Source: Pythium myriotylum (lineage: Eukaryota > Oomycota > Peronosporomycetes > Pythiales > Pythiaceae). From it: a DNA stretch of 64,000 nt. Below, piece after piece: positions 50,373 to 60,631 of this stretch; the stretch's first letter is position 1; each line of letters begins with the position of its first letter. Made by a program: the position numbers and the translations under genes. The notes below the pieces were generated by a model. That model did not search any database and had not been told where the DNA came from. It was given only the letters and a program-made list of their open reading frames with translations. The stretch lies in contig JALJCQ010000033.1 of NCBI GenBank assembly GCA_023091665.1, positions 1 through 64,000 of the forward strand, in the 5' to 3' direction.

Positions 50373-52135
50373 TTACTTGAGCAGATTGACGTCCGACGCG
50401 CTGAGCCAGGTCTGAATCTGCGAGCTCGAGACGGACGAGGTCGTGAAGTCGAAGTCCGAGGCGCCAATCTCGAGGATCTTGATGGTGCCGGCGCCCGAGT
50501 CATCGATGATGGTGAGGTAGGTCGTCGCGGCGTCTGTCGGGCGCGCAGCGAAGTTGTCGCCACCCGCCGCGACCGATCCGTCGTAGAAGTAGTAGTGGGT
50601 CGTGACCTTGTCGCGAGCATCGTTGGTCTCGATGACCTCGGCAATATCGAGCTCACCACAGCCGCCCACCGCGCCCATACCACGGCAGTTGCAGCCGTAC
50701 TGGTTGGAGCGAACGATTTGCGCGTTCAGCATCCAGATGGCAGGCTGGTTCGGCGACGAGCCCTTCGGCATCTTAACCTTGGTCACAAACATCTTCTTAC
50801 CGCCATTCCAGCCGTGGTAGCCGTTGTCGTCGTAGTAGCCCTTGCAGGTTCCGCTTTCCGAGCACTTGGTGCTCGTCATGATGTTAACCTCGGCACCGGT
50901 CGTGACACCTGGACCGCTGTACTTCTGGCTAGGGTTCGAAGCTTCAGCAAGCTTGCCCGAGAAGGTTTGGGCCGACGAAGCAGAGCTCAATCCATCCTTG
51001 GTGGCGAATCCCTGGGGGCTCTTGACGCCAGTCGCGTAGTCAACGTTCTTGTTGTTCATGAAGAGCATGTTCGTGGTCGCACCGGTCGACTGGTCGAAGG
51101 ACGAAACCTTCTTCCAGTCACCGCCAGCCGAACCGTCAAAGACGGCGATGTTGTAAATCTCCATCGGGCCACGGAAGACCATTGTCACTTCCTCGCTGAG
51201 TGGACCCACGGGGCTGTTGACCGTCACCGTCTCCTTCACGCAACCCTTGGTGTTGGTCACCATGCTGTACGAGCCAGTACCGGCGCCCGCCTTGGCTCCC
51301 GAGTACGTAAAGCTCGACTTGATCGTCGCTCCCGGGAACGACGCCGAGCTGTTGCCGCTTGCGGCAGATGGGGTCGTCTGCGAGACCGGCGAGGACGTGG
51401 AGCTGACGACGCCGCTCTCGTATTCAGCGGTCGCCGCGAACGAGTTTGAGTCTGACTGAGGTGCCGGCGTCGCTGTCGTCGACGCAGGGGCAGGGGCAGG
51501 GGCCGGGGCGCTCGTGGGTGCAGGGGCGGGGCTGTCTCCTCCGTTGCCGCTCGCGCTGCCGCTTGGGCAGAAGACGACCTTCATCGGGACCGAGTCGAGG
51601 CAGCTGTGGGTCTTGGAGTCGTCCGTCGGGTACAAGTAGGCGTCCTCGCACTGGTCGCTCTCGCACGTGAGCGCGCGGCAGACGCTCGAGGTCGCCGACG
51701 TCTGCGGCTGCATGGCCACGGCCACGTTGTAGCCCGACTTGTTGTTGGTGACCTGCTTGCAGTTGGCGTAGCTCGTGCACGTGCCCGATCCGGGCGGGAT
51801 CACGCTGAGATCGTACCAGAGGCGGCCGCCGGCGATGGCGATTTCCACGACTGCACAGCAAGTTCAGCGTCAGCATCGCAAATCCATTGGACCCAAAGAA
51901 ACCCAAACTCACGCGTCGCCTGGTCGTTCGTGCCGTGGCGGAACATGCCCGAGAAGCCCGACGGGAGGTCGCGCGCCGTGGAGGCGCCCGCCGCGATGTT
52001 CTCGGTGCGCGAGTTGTCGAAGAGGTTGATGGTGTAGGCGCACTGGTTCACGAAGGTGACGGTCGTGGCGGCGGCGTGCGAGGCCGCGAGCGCCGCGGCG
52101 AGCAGCGCCGTCATGGAGGTCGAGGCGGCGCGCAT
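50373..52135 (-). CDS. Secreted thaumatin-like plus TOS1 (DUF2401)-like cell-wall protein (two exons)
   Basis: Spliced protein of about 566 aa: exon 1 52135-51913, intron 51912-51851 (GTGAGT...TGCAG, 62 bp), exon 2 51850-50373. A signal peptide (MRAASTSMTALLAAALAASH) is followed by a thaumatin-like domain (TVTFVNQCAYTINLFDNS, LWYDLSV, PMKVVFCPSG) with many cysteines. A Pro/Ala/Ser-rich linker follows, then a C-terminal domain with KMFVTKVKMPKG, AIWMLNAQIVRSNQYG, CGELDIAEVIE and YYDDNGYHGW, which matches fungal TOS1/DUF2401, a putative beta-glucan-active domain. The Glu and Asp in GELDIAEV resemble glycosidase acids. It is probably extracellular and acts on wall beta-glucan; activity is inferred. 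Confidence 0.82.
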
Positions 52136-53144
52136 GGTGGGGAAAGCTCTGGATGGGGAGGGCGAGTGGAGGGTCCGGAGGAAATCCGCTTCTGGACGGC
52201 TCCGGACGCGCGCAGCGAACTCCGGATCCGGAGGGGACACTCCGGATTACCAACGATTCGACATCCAGGGCCAACCCAGCGAACTGGCGTGCGGGCAAAC
52301 AGACCTAGAAGGCCGCGCCAGCTGGGCCGAGATGGCGCGGGCTGACGGGCGACGGCCCACCGACATCTGGATCTCGCGACGACGACGCCAACTTGGCGCC
52401 GCCAACTGATCTGGAACTCGGAACTGAGTTGGCGTCCTGACGGCGGGCCGTTCGCCCGGCGTGCCGCGATCTTTCTGCAGGTGAGGCACGACGCGACGAC
52501 ACCGACTCGAATTCAGATGCGTTTGTACAGTGGATCATATCGTGCAACACGGAGCGTTCCTGGGAGATGATCCGACCACGGTATACGGTTTCGGAGGTCT
52601 CGATAGACCTGCGACAGGGTTCCATCGTTCCGCCGACCGGCTGGCACCCGAATGATCCTGGAGCGAGACAACGCACCACCTGGCGACCGTGATCGAAAGC
52701 CGTGCCCATCTCCAGATGCGTCGGGCGCGATCACAGACGTCGGTGTCACACGGGCGTCGCGGACACGATGAGATGCGTCGATCAGATCGCCGAGGCTGAT
52801 GGATCGGGCATGGCATGAAGGTGTCGCAGCGGATTACAGTATGTATCTGCAGCGATTGAGGGCACAGAGTCCCTCGACCCTCTCGCTCTGTACCACTCGC
52901 GTCAGAGCGGTGTGGCAGCGTCGATGGGGGAGGGAGGCGAGCGTGTCCCAGCTTAGTCGACCCTTGCTCCATGACGCAGGAACACCGGCGGCGTTCATGT
53001 CGCCCCCATTACGTGACCAATCAGAGCATTGTCCTCATCGCTGAGGCATCCATGATCTTCCGATCGCGTCCGGAAAGAGATGCCAAGGATTGCTAGTTGG
53101 CGTATACAATCAGGAACGAGTAGTGTATGGGAAATGGAGGATTT
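52136..53144 (-). pseudogene. Intergenic with a possible LINE endonuclease relic
   Basis: Most of this 1 kb shows nothing. On the minus strand at about 52800-52515, the frame GDLIDASHRVRD...RSRIIRVPAGRRNDG...RIPWSDHLPGTLRVAR resembles the end of an APE-type LINE endonuclease, whose final motif is S-D-H-x-P. It is short and unsupported on either side, so this is a weak call. Confidence 0.3.
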
Positions 53145-55328
53145 CTAAAAGTTGAGCTCTTCAATGGAGTAGTCCGGGATGCCGTGAGCCTGCGGCAGCT
53201 TGACACCCGAGAGGAAGTTGCCGAGTACACTTTGCACGCCCTCGAAGCGCTCGTACGAAGCCAGTTGGTCCTGGACGATGGCGTCCAACTGCTCCAGCGC
53301 GCTCGCTACCTTGGGGTCCTTGCTCGCGGTGAGCACGAGCTGGGCAACGTGGCCGTCAATGAGCGCACAAATCCATGAACAAAACTGAGTGGATGACGGG
53401 ATCGGAGTAAAGAACTCACTCACGTCGTCGATCGACGAAGCCTGCTCGAGCGAGTAGAAGAACTTCTTGCAGACCGCAATAAGGAACAACACCTCGCTCA
53501 GCTGGAACTCACGGATGGCATGGTGGAGAAACACACTGTTTGTCGGCAGTCCGAGCAGAGCCACAAGGAATCGTTCGCTGGGATCTGCATTTTTGCTCTT
53601 CTTCTGAACATACGAACGTAGTGCCTTGTCCTCGCTTTTTCGGATGAAGAACTTGAGAAGACGAACGATCGACCGCTCGTCAATATCGGAAAGGTTCGTG
53701 AGCGCGAGTTCAAGAAGCTCGAACTGACTGTACTTCATCAGCACTGGTAACAGAGACGGGATTGCACGCGAGGACAGACGCTTCGTCTGGATGAGTACCT
53801 TCAGAGGACCCCAGAGCTTCACAGTCTCAGCGGTCTCAACGCAACGCCGAGTGGTAGCCATCAAGAAGCGGTAGGAGAGCTGATCCTTACCCCCGAGCTT
53901 TTGAACCGCGGCATCGAACTTCTTCTGAAACGCTGGTGCGGTCAGCTTTGTCGTTGGGTCGACGAGCTCGCTGATCAGCTGCAGCTCCTGAGCATTGTCG
54001 CTGCACATGTCCTGCTGCCACTGACCGAGATCGACATTGTCGCCAGCGACATCACCCCAGTTGATCGTAGTGTTTGGCAGCGCTGGAGCGTCTACTGGTG
54101 TGTTGGTGCCAGTGTACACACCCAACACACTAGCCAGTGTCGAGTGCTTGTTTTTCACGTTCAAAAGAAAGACGGCATGATCGTAAGACGCGACGACTGT
54201 CTCGCCATTGAGAGAGCTCACGAGACAACGAATTTGGCCAACATTCGAAGGAAGAGGAACGCTCGCGTCACCGTCCTTGTCCGCCTTCACCTCAGTGGAC
54301 ACGACCTGAACGCCGAACTTCGAGTCCCAGCCGATGAGCTTTTGTGCCACAAGAGGGGACGCAATCACGAGGTAGCTAAAAGGACCCACTCCACCTGCTA
54401 CAAACTGCGCCGATGGCGTAGATGTACCAGCGTTGGATAGTTTCCGCTTCTTTTGCACGGGCGACGTGCTGTCTTCCGAGAGATCTGGAGAAAACGTCGT
54501 GACCTTCTTGATGGAAGTGAACTCCATGCTGTTACTCATCGCGTCATTACGGAAGTAGACCATGTGCCATTCGCCACTCGACAAGACAATCGAATACGAG
54601 AGCGTCTCAGCGTGGAATGCACAGGAGACTACGGTGCCCTTGGTAGTTGATGGAAGCGAATATCTCGTCTGGAGGACAGCTGCGACGCGCGCATCTCGGC
54701 GCTCCTTGTTTGGCACAATGCGGTACGACACGAGCTCGTACTGAGCGGTGTCCTTCTTCGACTGCAACAGCAACGAAAGCAGCAGCGAACCCTTCATGGG
54801 GTTACGATGGCTCGAAGCCAGCGAGGCCCACACAACTTTGCCTTCCACTCCACTCGCCTCCTCGACCGTGCTGCTGTCGAGCACGCGCGTGAGAGCGTCG
54901 TCGTAGCTCTCAAAGCGGCCATTCTCGTACACGACCACGACGTCCTCTGGCAACTGCGGGTGCACAAAGAGCCCATGGACAGAGCTGGTCTTCTCCGGCA
55001 GCGATGTCTTCTTCCACTTGTTGACGTCGAGCTCCGACTGCTTCCAGGCCACAAGCGTGTCGCCCTGCACTTTCTTGGCGGCGCGCACGCCGAAATACGC
55101 CTGGGAGACGGGGTTGCGCACGGCCGCGAGGCGCAGGGCGGCGCTGCTGCCGGCGCGGAAGGTCCAGTGGTTGACGCACTTGCGGGTCTGCGTGCAGTAC
55201 TCGACGATCTCGCTCTGCGTCGTCACGAGCACGAGCTTGCTGCCCTCCTTGGTGTTGACGACGGAGGCGCCGACGACGGCGTCCTTGCCGCGGCTCTTCC
55301 AGACGACGGTCGACGGCTCGAACTCCAT
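53145..55328 (-). CDS. NOL11-like nucleolar protein, probable ribosome biogenesis factor
   Basis: A 727-aa protein from the ATG at 55328. The N-terminal half is made of beta-propeller-like repeats (GSKLVLVTTQSEIVEYCTQ, VAWKQSELDVNKWKK, VAQKLIGWDSKFGVQVVS). A basic KKRKLS patch lies near 300, and the C-terminal half is alpha-helical (LLPVLMKYSQFELLELAL, RSIVRLLKFFIRKSEDKAL). That order and length fit NOL11/Utp8-type members of the small-subunit processome, which act in early rRNA transcription and processing; I give this at family level only. A 39-bp stretch (53427-53389 on minus) starts GTGAGT and ends CTCAG in frame, so it may be an intron without stop codons. Divergent from the CFAP73-like gene. 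Confidence 0.6.
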   Translation of the reverse strand: MEFEPSTVVWKSRGKDAVVGASVVNTKEGSKLVLVTTQSEIVEYCTQTRKCVNHWTFRAGSSAALRLAAVRNPVSQAYFGVRAAKKVQGDTLVAWKQSELDVNKWKKTSLPEKTSSVHGLFVHPQLPEDVVVVYENGRFESYDDALTRVLDSSTVEEASGVEGKVVWASLASSHRNPMKGSLLLSLLLQSKKDTAQYELVSYRIVPNKERRDARVAAVLQTRYSLPSTTKGTVVSCAFHAETLSYSIVLSSGEWHMVYFRNDAMSNSMEFTSIKKVTTFSPDLSEDSTSPVQKKRKLSNAGTSTPSAQFVAGGVGPFSYLVIASPLVAQKLIGWDSKFGVQVVSTEVKADKDGDASVPLPSNVGQIRCLVSSLNGETVVASYDHAVFLLNVKNKHSTLASVLGVYTGTNTPVDAPALPNTTINWGDVAGDNVDLGQWQQDMCSDNAQELQLISELVDPTTKLTAPAFQKKFDAAVQKLGGKDQLSYRFLMATTRRCVETAETVKLWGPLKVLIQTKRLSSRAIPSLLPVLMKYSQFELLELALTNLSDIDERSIVRLLKFFIRKSEDKALRSYVQKKSKNADPSERFLVALLGLPTNSVFLHHAIREFQLSEVLFLIAVCKKFFYSLEQASSIDDVSEFFTPIPSSTQFCSWICALIDGHVAQLVLTASKDPKVASALEQLDAIVQDQLASYERFEGVQSVLGNFLSGVKLPQAHGIPDYSIEELNF

Positions 55329-55709
55329 GGTCCCTATTGATGGCTGGTGCTTGCCGCTTCACCTCATGGGCCAAAGGCCAACCAACCTTCGTGTGCATCT
55401 TTTCAACCAATCCCAGGGAAGACCAAATATTGACCAATAGAAGACGAGTATGGCGGTTCACGTTGAAGCAAAAGTGCTCTTGAGGGGAAATGGTGGCGCC
55501 ATTCAACGATCGACGGAGTAGTGAAGGAGCAGACATGTGCATGGAGCAAGTGAGATCGAGGGCTTGGCAGTGTGTCATCAAGGCCATTAGACTGCTGGAC
55601 GGATGGAAAGCTGGAGACTTTTAGTATTTATATCCATTCCCAAGTACGGGACCCCACACGGCGCGGACATCCGAGCTGCGAGATCGCTGCTGCCGTCTAG
55701 TGCCGTAGC
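55329..55709. promoter_or_regulatory. Divergent promoter, NOL11-like and CFAP73-like genes
   Basis: A 381-bp gap between divergent starts. Two CCAAT motifs occur at about 55409 and 55432, both in + orientation. No other feature. Confidence 0.45.
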
Positions 55710-57032
55710 ATGAGCGACAACAATGTTCCCGAAGAGGGCAACACCAGTGGGGTGTTCCTCACGGAGGCGCGTATCCGCAATGCGAAGAAGCCCGAGCGAG
55801 ACTTGAACGATATGGAGCCAGTCGTCTCTGGCGTCTCCCAAATGGCCCAGTCGACGCTGCTGCTCAAGAAGCGGAAAGAAATGCGGGAGATTGATGACGC
55901 GCTGGATTTCATGAAGGAAGAGTACGCGCAACGGATTGAGGCCTGCGACGCACGCCAGCGAGAACTGGAACGTAAACAGCAAGAGATGAAGGACCAAGTG
56001 ACGCGGTTCGAGAAGTTCATCAAAGAGAACGATTCGAAGCGAACCCGTGCTGAAGTCAAGGCCAAGTCGGAGCACAGACTGGCGGAGGCAAATGAACAGC
56101 GTAAGAAGCAGCTAATGCAGCAGCTGGAAAAGGATCTGAAAGAAAGAGATGCGCTGGAAAAGAAGAGAGGTATGATGCGTGTGTAACCTGACGGCAACGT
56201 GGGCGATTGGTGGTGACGCGCATCGTTCTAGATCAGCTTCTCAAGTACCGGCAGTATCTAGAGATGACTGTAGACGCCTCTGACAGCGAGTACGAAGAGA
56301 TCGGAGATATTCTGAATCGGTATGCGACACTGGTCGACACGAACAAGGACCTCAAGAACCAAGTGCGCATAGCTGAAGTCGAGGTGACAAGATGCCGTGG
56401 GATGCTGTTAAGACATAGCCCTCACCCATTGTCAATAGACCGATCAGCTCCGACAAAAGATTCGTCAGCTCAAAGCGGAAACGCAGAACCTCGTGCTAGT
56501 GCAAAACAGTAGCATCCACGGGTACGTGAGAAGGATTGGCTTCACCTAGAACCAGGAGGAATCCTCACGGATAGGGTGCCTTCAGGTACCAGCAGCATCT
56601 CGAAAGCCTTCGATCAGAGGCATTGAAGCTCGATGTCGATCGGCAACGCAGCGACCGCATCTCGAACGACCGAAGCCGCGAGTCGGGCCAGATCGTCATG
56701 ACCGTGACCAATCTCTACAACCGTTGTCGCCTCAGCCTCGGCGACAAGCTCCCCGTGCTGCGCGAGCAGGACATGGACATCGGACAGTACATGCACAGCC
56801 TGCTCAAGGTCATCGCGTCGCGGATCATCGACCTCGACTACATCGTGTCGACGCACAAAGACCAGGTAGGTTGTCTCGCTGCGACATCCACCGACGTTGG
56901 GCTCACGCTCTCGCGACGCAGCAAACGGCAGCCAAGGGCGGACCCGTCGCCATCAGCGGCGTCGCGGAGCAGCTGCAAGGAGCCAAGTCGGCCAAAGCGG
57001 CGGCATCCACTAAGCTCCCGTCTCTGAGCTGA
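55710..57032 (+). CDS. CFAP73/CCDC42-like axonemal coiled-coil protein (five exons)
   Basis: Splicing by eye gives 361 aa: exons 55710-56169, 56232-56383, 56439-56521, 56586-56865 and 56922-57032, with four GT-AG introns of 62, 55, 64 and 56 bp. All joins keep one continuous coiled coil. The N-terminal domain (LLLKKRKEMREIDDALDFMK, QRELERKQQEMKDQVTRFEK, FIKENDSKRTRAEVKAKSEH) is a DUF4200 domain typical of CFAP73/CCDC42 (MIA2) and CFAP100, which tether inner dynein arm I1 in motile cilia. Downstream come DQLRQKIRQLKAE and helical segments. A role in zoospore flagella is expected. Exon boundaries are inferred from frame and splice signals, not transcripts. Confidence 0.8.
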
Positions 57033-57572
57033 GCGTCCGCGCGGCGCCAATCGCCTGACGTCAGCATTGAAGCTGGCGAGCTTTCCACGTGACGCTTCAA
57101 ATAGTAGCCCCTGCGTGGGTTGAAAAACCTCGCCTTTCTCCCTTTCCCAGAAATCACAACCTGTCCACACCGAGGTTTTATCCAACAGCAGCCAGGTCGG
57201 ATCGAGGTTTTACAACGGCTTTGTTGAAGATACCTTTGTCTAGTCAGGTCACTCGCACGAGGGAGCCCCGCAGCTTTTCCCACGCCGAAAGCTCCCGGGA
57301 GCTCCCCCCTCCGTTCACAGCTCGCGACCACCGCTGTGAGGAAGGCTTTGTGTACACCTCGCTCTTCGAGACGTTCCCTCTGTGAGTCCCCCTTTGGCGA
57401 GATCTTTATCGGACGCGACCCGGGCCTTCGATACCCCCGCTGAGTGAGGTGAGTGGCCCTCCTTTCGAGATCTCTCCATCGTGTATATATAGATTTCCAC
57501 ACTGGGGCTTCCGCGACTGATCAACGAAGCTGCTGGTATCGACAGAAGAAAGCGCGAGTCCTCTCGCTCCCA

Positions 57573-57605
<33 letters not shown>

Positions 57606-57957
57606 CCGTCACACGTTGAACGCCCGAGAGAGACTCGGAATCGCGAACTGGAGATCGGCTCGTTGGAACGCGTGGCTCGCCGGGACCCCGTCGTCGTCCA
57701 CGCGTGAAAGATCCCGTCCGGTCGACGCCGCCAGCTGTTTCCAGTGCTTCATCTTCCGCCTCGAGGTCCGTGGGCATCTGCTGGGGGGCTCTTTAGCGTG
57801 CGTTCATTGGCTCTTTTTCGGCTCCGGGTGTCTTATGTGGTTCTCTGGTGTAAATGACAGAAAACCAGATTGAAGGAAACGGGCGAGTCTCTCTCTGTCC
57901 TTATCCCCCCTTCCTCCATCCTCAAAGCGTCACTCGCCGAGGCTCCCCCAAGCCGCC
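57033..57957. other. Intergenic with CT repeat and long pyrimidine-rich leader
   Basis: No gene. A 28-nt TC repeat (57577-57604) lies about 350 bp before the LARP6-like ATG, and TATATATAG at 57484-57492 is TATA-like. The sequence is otherwise unremarkable. Confidence 0.6.
57577..57604. repeat. (TC)14 microsatellite
   Basis: Fourteen TC dinucleotides in the leader region of the LARP6-like gene. Confidence 0.9.
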
Positions 57958-59871
57958 ATGTCGACGTCCCCGCTCCACGGCCGCGACCAGTTCGGCGGCG
58001 TCGGCAGCCGTCCGCCAGCTGCCGCCAACGCAGCCGTCGACGATAAGATGGACTTTCGCTCGGGCCGCGCGCTCGCCGCGACGACCCTGGGCATTGGCGC
58101 CTCGGCCGACTTCGGCTTCCTCGACAGCCCGGAGTTCCCATCCTCCTCGGCAGCGAGCGGACCGACCATGCACAACGACGACTCGAGCTTCGACGTCATG
58201 GCGCAGCTCGCCTCGCAGTATTACCCCTTTGGCCGGAATCGCTCGCGCTCGGCCCCCGTCCCGCCCGCCAACCTCGGTGCGACGTGGCAATTTAGCGACG
58301 ACGCCTCTTCCTCGGTGGCGACGGCGACTGTGCAACCGCCACTCCCGCCATCACTGAACGTGATCGCGCCCAACGATCTCGACGGCCCGCAGCCTGGACG
58401 CATCGGCTCGATTGGCTCGCAGCTCAGCGCGACGCACATTAGCGACTTGCCGCCGCTTCATCTCACCGAGCCCGAGAACGAACCTACCGACGCGGCAGAC
58501 AAGACGAGCGCATTGCTTCCAGCGACATTCCTCCGCACGATTTGCGATCAGCTCGAATTTTACTTTTGTGATGAGAACCTGCTCGGTGATCTTTTCCTGC
58601 TGAAGAATATGAACAGCGAAGGATACGTGAAGCTGGAGCTGCTCGCCTCGTTCGGCCGCGTGAAGAAGCTCTCGACCGATCTCGAGCAGATCCGCAAGTC
58701 GCTCGAGCTGTCGACAAAGCTGATCATGAACGAGGATCAGACCATGGTCTGCCGCAAGGACCCACTGCCGCCAGATCAGTCGTACCATGGCAAACTGGCG
58801 CGTACTGCCATCGCTTACAACTTGCCAGAAGACGCTTCAGTGGCCTCGCTGCGCGAAAACTTTTCGCAGTGCGGCGAGATCACTTATTTGCGCTTGCTTA
58901 AGAAGAACTCAACGACGGGCCGTAACGCCGTATTGAAGCCACCGATTATTGCGGGGGAGACTTATGCAATCATCGAGTTTGTCGATGACGAGATGGCCAA
59001 GCACGCCGTGCTTACGCTGTCGGATGCTTACAACTGGCGCACGGGCATGCAGGTGGTGCTCTTTGACGGCACCAACTCGGAGAAGCTCAAGCAGAAGATG
59101 TTCCCTGTTGACGCTGGCGACCGTCGTCGCGCGAAATCGACGTCGGCCGTGACCACGCGTCCTGTGCACGTCGACTCCGTCGGCGAAGGTCTTGAGGACT
59201 TGAAGGAAGGCAAGGTCAGCACAGGCACGGTCTACTCGATCCGTGGTGCGGGTGGTCTGATTACTCCGACCCGCCTTGACACGGCGTGTATTTCCTTCCG
59301 ACTCATCCCGGATGAGGATGGCTCGATGGACATTCGAGCTGGCGATTACGTGTCGTTCACAGTCGGCAAGAACAAGAAGAGTGGCCGCAAGTATGCGAGT
59401 AAGGTCAAGCTCGAGTTCCGTCCTCCGGCGAGCCTAAACCCAGACACGTCCGCGAGTACTTCGTCGAGCAACTCCAGCAGCCAGCAGAAGGACTATTTCT
59501 CGGGCTCGTCGTCATCGCGCTGGGAGGGCCGCAACCGTTCGGCGACTGTCGGCGCGCAGTCTCCAGGCCAACCGGTGTCGTTCCGCGGCCGCTCGAACTC
59601 GAACGGCACGCGCCCGAAGCTCAACCTCTCGTCGCCTCGCCTGAGCGCGTCGCCGCCCACGCACAACTCGTTCTTTAGCGCCTCGAACACTGCGGCGACG
59701 CCCACGACGCCGAGCAACGGCAGCCAGCAGTACCGCCAGGCATTGGGACCCGACGGCACCCGCGGCTTTGGCGCCCGCCGCACGGGCGACGCCGAGGTCT
59801 TGGCCATGCCCAAGTTTTCTCCGCACGAGCGCCGACGATCGCACTCGTCGAGCGCGGCCATGCAGCGCTAA
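57958..59871 (+). CDS. LARP6-like RNA-binding protein with La motif, RRM, cold-shock-like domain and SUZ-C
   Basis: A 637-aa intronless gene. After a Ser/Ala-rich N-terminus, a La motif occupies about 186-272 (ICDQLEFYFCDENLLGDLFL, then YVKLELLASFGRVKKL). An RRM-like domain follows at about 275-375 (KLARTAIAYNLPEDASVASL, YAIIEFVDDEMAKHAVL). About 415-485 (GTVYSIRGAGGLITP, YVSFTVGKNKKSGRKYASKV) resembles a cold-shock domain. A Ser/Asn-rich tail ends with GPDGTRGFGARR, the SUZ-C motif that goes with La modules in LARP6. LARP6-type proteins bind mRNA in the cytoplasm and regulate translation. The cold-shock-like insertion is not in animal LARP6. CT-rich leader upstream. Confidence 0.85.
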   Translation: MSTSPLHGRDQFGGVGSRPPAAANAAVDDKMDFRSGRALAATTLGIGASADFGFLDSPEFPSSSAASGPTMHNDDSSFDVMAQLASQYYPFGRNRSRSAPVPPANLGATWQFSDDASSSVATATVQPPLPPSLNVIAPNDLDGPQPGRIGSIGSQLSATHISDLPPLHLTEPENEPTDAADKTSALLPATFLRTICDQLEFYFCDENLLGDLFLLKNMNSEGYVKLELLASFGRVKKLSTDLEQIRKSLELSTKLIMNEDQTMVCRKDPLPPDQSYHGKLARTAIAYNLPEDASVASLRENFSQCGEITYLRLLKKNSTTGRNAVLKPPIIAGETYAIIEFVDDEMAKHAVLTLSDAYNWRTGMQVVLFDGTNSEKLKQKMFPVDAGDRRRAKSTSAVTTRPVHVDSVGEGLEDLKEGKVSTGTVYSIRGAGGLITPTRLDTACISFRLIPDEDGSMDIRAGDYVSFTVGKNKKSGRKYASKVKLEFRPPASLNPDTSASTSSSNSSSQQKDYFSGSSSSRWEGRNRSATVGAQSPGQPVSFRGRSNSNGTRPKLNLSSPRLSASPPTHNSFFSASNTAATPTTPSNGSQQYRQALGPDGTRGFGARRTGDAEVLAMPKFSPHERRRSHSSSAAMQR

Positions 59872-60631
59872 GGCGGTCTGCATCCTTTCCCCCTCTCTCC
59901 ACCCCCCACACCCGCTGCCTCCATGCGCCGATTCGCCTAGTTCGTGTGCCACCCTTCGCAGCGTGAGAATCGCCTCCGTAAGAACAGCAAGTGAACGAGC
60001 CTCCGAGACGTCAGAGCGCTTTAATGTCCTACGCAAACAGTGACCAGAAACAAACACCCGAGTGAGAGTTGTGCGTCCCATGATGGAGGTGTCCATGTTG
60101 CCGTGGGAAGTTTCCGGCAGTCGGTTTCCCCCGTTTTAAGAACAGGTCTTCTAATGCAAGCTGATCTTCTGGACTCTCATTACGCAACTATGTATACACA
60201 TAATATAGAAACTGTTGTTCCTAGAGGGCTTGTCGCGGGGTAGGGCTTCTATCCCCATGTATCGAAAATCGAACGATGGGATTGGCGGAAAACATGTTAT
60301 ACTTGGATTCTGTATATTCCTCTCGCTCCTCCCAACAACCAAACCCCCTCGAGTTTCCCCACACCACCTCGCGAGCCAAACGCAAACGACCGACGCCGCA
60401 GACTCCCGCGCCCCACGCGTCTCCGTGCTCCTCCCCTGCCGCAGCACGAGCTTCGACGCCCACTTGTGAGTGTTCCATCGCGTTCCGCAGAGCGCGGGGA
60501 GTCCAACCGTGTCGGTGGCGTCTCCCCTGCTGCTCTGGAGGCTCGGCAATGGATCGCGGTATCTTACGAGAGAACTGTTGCCGCTGCTGTAGTTCCCACA
60601 ACCAATCTAGTCGCAAGTAGAAACACCCACG
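59872..60631. other. Intergenic, no supported gene
   Basis: The 760 bp between the LARP6-like and DDX6-like genes holds only short overlapping ORFs without domains. Confidence 0.6.

Noticed and set aside
49943..50683. 246-aa minus-strand ORF, Arg/Ser/Thr-rich
   Set aside because: It is a shifted-frame shadow of the TOS1-like coding exon; low-complexity Arg/Ser/Thr/Pro and no domain.
50244..51449. 401-aa + strand ORF opposite the TOS1-like gene
   Set aside because: It lies entirely antisense to well-supported coding sequence and is Arg/Val/Leu-rich as expected for the complement of this codon use.
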